Below are positions 54,416 to 58,000 of a stretch of 58,000 bases of DNA, piece after piece. The position numbers were made by a program, and so were the translations under genes. Every line of letters starts with the position of its first letter. The first letter of the stretch is position 1. The DNA comes from Cryptomeria japonica (lineage: Eukaryota > Streptophyta > Pinopsida > Cupressales > Cupressaceae), in the NCBI RefSeq assembly GCF_030272615.1, contig NC_081406.1:239560422-239618421 (forward strand). The letters run 5' to 3'. The notes under the pieces are model-generated. The model had not been told where the DNA came from. It was given only the letters and a program-made list of their open reading frames with translations, and did not search any database.

Positions 54416-57400
54416 ATGTCAGATTGTGAAGAATCAGAAGCAAGTTCAATGCCTACAAAGGGAATGACTCCAGAAGCCATCTGGCAGATGGTGATAGAGA
54501 TGAAAGAAGGATTGAAGGATGCAGAAGGAAGTAGAGGAACCAGAGATGTTAAGAAGGAGAAGGGGAAGGTAAAGACAAAATGGGGAGATGAGACTGATGA
54601 AGAAGTGGAAGATGGAGAGGAAAAATTAGTAGTAGCAATGCCCCAAGACCAAAAGCCATTCTTGGATGCAGTCAAATCCTTCTTCAAAGACAACTTGGAT
54701 GGATTGCCCACCTATGGAGGAAATGCCAATGGAGAAGAGTTTCTAGATTAAATAGAGGCCCTAAATAATCATTTTGATTATAAAGAGGTAGTAGAGGAGA
54801 AAAGAGTAAATGTGGCCAAATCAATATTGAGAGGATCAACATTAGTTTGGTGGAATATGATGCAAGAAGAAAGGATACAAGAAGGTAAGAAGAAGATAAC
54901 TTCATGGGAACATATGATGATAAGGCTTAAAGCTCAATTCGTACTAAGGGACTATGAGGTTCAAATCCATAAGAGACTACAAAATCTGAAACAAAGGGAG
55001 TTAGATGTCAATGCATACACTTAGGAATTCCACAAACTCAATTTGAGGGCTAGGAAGCATGAGAATGAAGTGGAGAAGTTGGCCAGGCACATGAATGGCC
55101 TTAGAAAAAACATACAAGATGAGATAAGTATCCTCACACCAAACACTGTCCATAAGTGTTTTCAGTTGGCCTTAAGGGAAGAGGAAAAGATCAAGAGGAG
55201 AAGTGAACAAAATCAGAAACATAGAGGTGGTAAGAATTTTAGAGATAGAGGAACCTTTGGTACAGAGCAACAATCATCAATAAATGAAGAGCAGCAAAGC
55301 CAAGAAGGCAATGGAGACTCTCAGAGAGGGAGATTTAGAGGATCCTTTAGAGGAAGGAGCAATTTTAGGGGTAGGTTTGGAAACTCAGGAAGAGGAAATA
55401 CAGTCTTCAATGATAGGTGTTATCATTGCAATCAAGTTGGGCATACCATGAGTAAGTGCCTGGGAAAAGCCTCAAGTTCATCAAGCTCTTACATGGGTGA
55501 AAGAAGGACTCAATTGTTCCAAGAGGAGGACACTCAAAGTGAGACCTCTCCAATCAGCAAGGCAGGGCCAGTGATAGATGGAGAAAACTTGATGATGAGA
55601 AGGACAGTGCTCAAGATGCCCCAAGCTCAAGAGCCACCACAGAGGAAAATTTTGTTTAGGACCACTTGTAAGTCACATGGGAAAATTTGTAAGGTGATTG
55701 TAGATTCAAGTTCTACGAAGAACATTGCCTTAGTTGAAATGGTGGACAAACTCAAACTGAAAAGATTACCTCATCTCACTCCTTACAAGGTATCATGGCT
55801 CAACCAGGGTCAACATGTTTTAGTTGATGAACAAGCATGGGTGGAGTTTGAAATTGGTGAGTATAAAGACAAACTACTATGTGACATATTGCCTATGGAT
55901 GTTTGTCATTTGTTGTTGGGTCGTCCATGGCAATATGATGTTAAAGCTAGTCATGATGGAGAAAAGAACAACTATCTCATCATTAAGAATGGGAAGAAGT
56001 ATCAGATGGATCCCCTACCCGATCCAAAGGAAGATAAGAAAATAGGCTCAATTGTGATGCTGATGAGAGGTAAAGAATTTCTCAAATTATTAAAGCAAGA
56101 AGGTCATCAAGGCCATGCTATAGTGTTGAAGTCTAGAGATGAAGCTAAGGCAGATCCAATGAGTGAAGTGCCTCAAGTGGTGCAAGGTCTACTCAAACAA
56201 TATGAAGAAGTAATAGTAGATGACATGCCTGATTCTTTGCCTCCAATGAGAGATGTGAACCATCAAATAGACTTAATACCTAGGGCCAATTTGCCTAACA
56301 AGGCTGCCTATAAAATGACACCTAGTCAAAATGAAGAGATCACCAAACAAGTGCAAGAACTCATAGATAAAGGGTTTATCAAGAAGAGTTTGATTCCATG
56401 TGCTATTCCTACTGTGTTAGTGCCTAAAAAAGGAGTCAAATGGAGAATGTGCACTAACTTAAGAGCAATCAGTAAGATTACTATAAGGTACCGGTTTCCC
56501 ATGCCAAGGATTGAGGACCTATTGGACAATCTAGGAGGTGCAAGCTACTTCACAAAGGTCGACTTGAAGTTTGGTTATCATTAGATCAGAATCAGACTTG
56601 GAGATGAATGGAAGACAACCTTTAGAACCAATGTAGGCCTGCATGAGTGGTTGGTGATGCCATTTGGTCTCACCAATGCACCTAATACCTTCCAAAGCCT
56701 CATGAATGAAGTCCTAGTTGAGTTTATTGGTAGATTTGTTATTGTGTATCTTGATGACATTTTGATCTTTAGGAGGTCCAAGGAGGAACACCTGAAGCAT
56801 GTGGAGATGGTCTTGAAGAAGTTGAAGTAGGCTCAACTCAAGATTAACCTTGAAAAATGTGAGTTTTTGAAAACAAAGCTTGTATACCTTGGTTTTGTTA
56901 TTTCTCAAAGATGTTTACAAATGGATCCAAGTAAGGAAGAAGCAATACTTAATTGGCCTATCCCTAAGGGCATAAGTGATGTTAGAATTTTTCATGGAAT
57001 GTCATCTTTTTATAGGAAGTTTGTGAGAAAATTTAGCCATGTTTGTGCTTCTATTCTCAACACCATTAAAGGAGGGATTAAGTGTCACTTTAAGTAGACA
57101 AAGGAAGCCAATAAGGGGTTTGAAATGTTGAAAGCTAAGATAGCAAAGGTGCCAACCCTTAGATTGCCTGATTTCAATCAGTTCTTTACAGTAGAATGTG
57201 ATGCTAGCCAAAGGGCAATAGGGGTAGTTTTAAGCCAAGAGGGTCATCCTATAGCCTTCTTCTCAGAGAAGTTAAATGAAGCTAAGAAAAGGTACTCCAC
57301 ATATGACTTGGAGTTATATGAAATGGTACAAGAAATGAATAAGTAGCGTCATTACTTGCTACCCAAAGAATTTGTAGGCTTCACTGACAACCATGCCCTT

Positions 57401-58000
57401 AGTTTCCTCAATGGGCAAGAGAAGTTGAACCAAAGACACCTAAAGTGGGTTGAATACCTACAGTCCTATATATTCACTATCAAACACAAGATGAACTAAG
57501 TAGAAGAGTCATGACTATGCAGGAGATACAATTGCAAAGTGTGGGTTTGAGTGAGTTAAAAGACATCTACAAGGACGATAAGGATTTTGCAGAGATATAT
57601 AGTGTTTGTACTGATTTATCTCACACCTCTCATGTCTCTTATTTATAATATATGATACAGGAGGTTTTTTTGTTCAAGGGACATCTTCTTTGCATACCAC
57701 AATGTCCTGTGAGACAAAATATTAGCCAAGAGAAGCATCAAGGAGGACTAGGAGGTCATTTTGGCATAGATAAGACTTTCAAGTAGGTTGGTAGGCTATA
57801 TTATTAGACCAAGTTGCAATCAGAGCAATTTACAATCTGCCAAAGAGAAAAGGGATCATCAAGTAATGCAGGTATATATCAACCCTTGGTCATCCCTCAA
57901 AGGCCTTGGGAATTTTTGAGTATCGATTTTGTGTTAGGCTTGCCTAGGAACCCAAGAGGATTTGATAATGTGTATGTGGTGATAGATAGGTTTGGAAAGA
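54416..58000 (+). pseudogene. gag-pol polyprotein of the second gypsy element, broken, partial
   Basis: One frame from ATG 54,416 to about 57,500. Gag: LRGSTLVWWNMM, SWEHMMIRLKAQF, VNAYTxEFHKLNLRA; Arg/Gly-rich stretch; zinc knuckle CYHCNQVGHTMSKC (55,418-55,459). Protease: VIVDSSSTKNIA, where D-S-G has become D-S-S (Asp 55,703-55,705), then CHLLLGRPWQYD. Reverse transcriptase: [38 protein letters not shown], intact YLDD (56,747-56,758). RNase H: VECDASQRAIGVVL (Asp 57,200-57,202), STYDLELYEM. After a frameshift near 57,510, integrase: HQGGLGGHFG, then SIDFVLGLP. Stops are TAG at CAG or TGG positions (55,022; 56,582; 56,828; 57,095; 57,344) plus TAA 54,749. An uninterrupted 513-codon stretch spans 55,043-56,581. 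Confidence 0.88.

Larger units (their letters stand above)
30274..58000 (+). mobile_element. Gag-only LTR retrotransposon with 2.55-kb LTRs, interrupted
   Basis: 5' LTR 30,274-32,823, primer site, 3.4-kb internal region to 36,254, then the 3' LTR in pieces: 36,255-36,393 and 52,660-52,754, with the rest outside the window. The gaps are filled by two later gypsy elements. The internal region encodes Gag-like sequence but no protease, integrase or reverse transcriptase, so it is non-autonomous or internally deleted. Its Gag resembles Ty1/copia Gag. The left flank is LINE ORF2; the right flank and the target duplication are not visible. Confidence 0.7.
52755..58000 (+). mobile_element. Ty3/gypsy retrotransposon, 5' part, runs off the window
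   Basis: 5' LTR 52,755-54,378, primer site, and gag-pol through the start of integrase; the rest and the 3' LTR lie beyond 58,000. Domain order is protease, reverse transcriptase, RNase H, integrase. I see no second RNase H, so it is not of the Tat lineage; the gag and reverse transcriptase look chromovirus-like, but the chromodomain, which would settle it, is outside the window. Confidence 0.85.

Overview
The window is accessory DNA from a large plant nuclear genome. A gymnosperm, probably a conifer, fits best: nearly all of it is decayed transposons inserted into one another, the LTRs are long (0.4 to 2.6 kb), and several ORF families look like conifer repeats I remember. I could not check this by search. 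I see no intact host gene, no rRNA or tRNA gene and no CRISPR array. Most reading-frame breaks are TAG, TGA or TAA codons explained by C-to-T (or G-to-A) changes of CAG, CGA, CAA or TGG, as expected for old, methylated repeats.

Layout, 1-3.2 kb: a tRNA-derived SINE-like repeat, retroelement noncoding remnants, a LINE-type RNase H fragment (2.03-2.47 kb), and the N-terminal half of an unnamed ORF family (2.65-3.08 kb). What looks like the C-terminal half of the same family lies at 24.89-26.16 kb, so about 21.8 kb seems to interrupt it.

Layout, 3.2-24 kb: the most unusual part. A dyad motif built on paired GATATC cores 17 bp apart occurs only at 3.22-3.79, 11.69-11.83 and 23.90-23.94 kb. Between the first two clusters are two convergent broken genes. 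One is a multi-exon gene of unknown function (4.0-5.9 kb, +). The other is a transposase-like gene with a DFAENY motif and an acidic 35-residue repeat (9.5-11.54 kb, -). A 132-bp perfect AT palindrome, a short minisatellite and a ~359-bp tandem satellite are also there. From 11.72 to 24.00 kb lies a foldback-like structure: inverted arms, then (GA)n on one side and (CT)n on the other, then a minisatellite whose ~20-bp unit appears in both orientations. Two LTR retrotransposons sit inside that minisatellite: a Tork/Tnt1-like Ty1/copia element (13,457-18,402) and a 5'-truncated non-autonomous element (18,816-21,436).

Layout, 26-58 kb: a Tat-like LTR (27.0-28.4 kb), then a LINE (ORF1 plus the start of the endonuclease ORF). 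At 30,274 the LINE is cut by a gag-only LTR element with 2.55-kb LTRs. The 3' LTR of that element is broken by a 16.3-kb Tat-lineage Ty3/gypsy element on the minus strand (36,394-52,659, 5-bp target duplication) and 95 bp later by another Ty3/gypsy element (from 52,755, running off the window). Order of events on this side: LINE, then gag-only element, then the two gypsy elements.

The strongest lead for something undescribed is the GATATC-dyad family: a possible two-gene DNA transposon next to a foldback relative that shares its end motif.
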